Part shown: positions 63,629 to 64,000 of the stretch, in pieces
Layout of the letters: each line of letters starts with the position of its first letter
Position numbering within the stretch: position 1 is the stretch's first letter
From: an uncultured Paracoccaceae bacterium
Lineage (GTDB): Bacteria; Pseudomonadota; Alphaproteobacteria; Rhodobacterales; Rhodobacteraceae
DNA: 64,000 bases
Reading direction: 5' to 3'
NCBI GenBank assembly: GCA_947498985.1
Contig: CANMMF010000005.1
Coordinates: 310,001-374,000, forward strand
Program-made: the position numbers and the translations under genes
Notes under the pieces: model-generated
Told to the model about the DNA's origin: nothing
Database searches by the model: none
The model's input: only the letters and a program-made list of their open reading frames with translations

Positions 63629-63850
63629 ATGCCCCGCAACATCTTTTTTCGGGATTTCACCCTGTGCAAGGCTGGTTTGCTGGTCGGATTGATTTCGCTG
63701 GCCGGCTGGATGGGCGAAGTGCCGAATGTCGCGACCGCCAAGGCCGACCCGGCGCCCGAACGGGTCGAGACCCTGACCATCCTGCCTGCCGCGCTGATCT
63801 TCTGGCAGGTGCATTGCGACAAGGAAAAATGGGTCGGCATCGCGCTTTGA
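63629..63850 (+). CDS. Small membrane or exported protein, FRDF-KA N-terminus
   Basis: A 73-residue protein: MPRNIFFRDFTLCKAGLLVG, then LISLAGWMGEVPNVATAKAD and PAALIFWQVHCDKEKWVGIA. Residues 13-28 form a membrane segment or signal. GGAGG lies five bases before ATG 63629. It shares the start pattern FRDF-L-KA-L with the gene upstream and differs after residue 30. Function unknown. Confidence 0.55.
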   Translation: MPRNIFFRDFTLCKAGLLVGLISLAGWMGEVPNVATAKADPAPERVETLTILPAALIFWQVHCDKEKWVGIAL

Positions 63851-63868
63851 CCGCCCGCGGGCCCGCGC

Positions 63869-64000
63869 TCAGAGATTGGCGCCGGTGCCCTGCAACACCC
63901 CATGCTCCAGCGCGTAGCGGGTCAGACCGGCGGTGGAGCTGATCCCCAGCTTGCGCTTGATGTTCTTGCGATGCGTCTCCACCGTGCGCACGGAAATATC
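63869..64000 (-). CDS. LuxR-type response regulator, C-terminal end (partial)
   Basis: The last 43 residues of a minus-strand protein end at TGA 63869: DISVRTVETHRKNIKRKLGI, SSTAGLTRYALEHGVL. This is the recognition-helix part of a LuxR/FixJ helix-turn-helix (VRTVETHRKNIKRKL). Most likely a NarL/FixJ-type response regulator; the receiver or sensor part is outside the window. It converges on the 63629 gene. Confidence 0.88.
   Translation of the reverse strand, partial: DISVRTVETHRKNIKRKLGISSTAGLTRYALEHGVLQGTGANL

Overview
The window looks like chromosomal DNA of a Rhodobacterales (roseobacter-group) alphaproteobacterium. The signs are high GC with strong third-position GC (long antisense ORFs are artefacts of this), the ChpT phosphotransferase, 5-aminolevulinate synthase (the C4 haem route), the OlsB/OlsA ornithine-lipid pair, a MetF-type reductase next to a 'virulence factor' small protein, a fused carnitine dehydrogenase-thioesterase, and an intergenic motif of the type CCCCCGAAGTATTTTT that I associate with this order. 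No rRNA, tRNA, CRISPR array or intact transposon was seen.

Layout. 1-8.5 kb: 3' end of proA, chpT, DUF3553, olsBA, a ThiE-like gene, a TfoX-N gene, a TrmJ-type rRNA/tRNA methyltransferase, an SH3 protein, ctaA, an M32 carboxypeptidase and a small exported protein. 8.7-18.4 kb: gyrA, usg, a SYLF lipoprotein, hemB, a membrane protein and mfd. 18.5-25.2 kb: a methyltransferase, a four-gene one-carbon operon on the minus strand, a sulfotransferase, ppx/gppA and rlmE. 25.2-33.3 kb: SGNH hydrolase, lipoprotein and carnitine dehydrogenase-thioesterase in one overlapping unit, then sulfotransferase, glycosyltransferase, a fluoroacetate-dehalogenase-type hydrolase, an M20 peptidase and an SMR-like protein. 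33.5-47.4 kb: hemA with FNR-like and Irr/ICE-like sites, a RodZ-like protein, ispG overlapping a histidine kinase, a DsbA-like protein, an M48 protease, an aminotransferase, a cell-wall amidase and mrcA. 47.4-50.7 kb is an atypical, partly decayed island: a frameshifted solute-binding-protein gene, its intact paralogue, and IS5- and IS630-type remnants. 50.7-64 kb: prfB, DUF2189, a Rieske oxygenase, an XRE regulator, a CSD-like protein, ilvN, a hybrid histidine kinase, ilvB with a peptide-type attenuator, a Memo-AMMECR1 fusion, two small exported proteins and the end of a LuxR-type gene.

The most interesting material is non-coding. A ~200-bp imperfect-palindrome element occurs three times (14644, 44432 inverted, 52111). 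A second 73-bp repeat sits immediately downstream of both histidine-kinase genes. Two unrelated tandem repeats have nearly the same period (95 and 96 bp). A 15-codon leader peptide rich in Leu/Val/Ile, with complete antiterminator and terminator pairings, precedes ilvB. A triple GGAAACAATC site surrounds a TATAAT box at 31.35 kb.

Functional links are partly inferred. Carnitine dehydrogenase-thioesterase would yield glycine betaine. The corrinoid methyltransferase/MetF operon would handle methyl groups from methylated amines, and the Rieske oxygenase resembles quaternary-amine monooxygenases. HemA, HemB and CtaA are three steps of haem supply. Amidase and PBP1A act on peptidoglycan.
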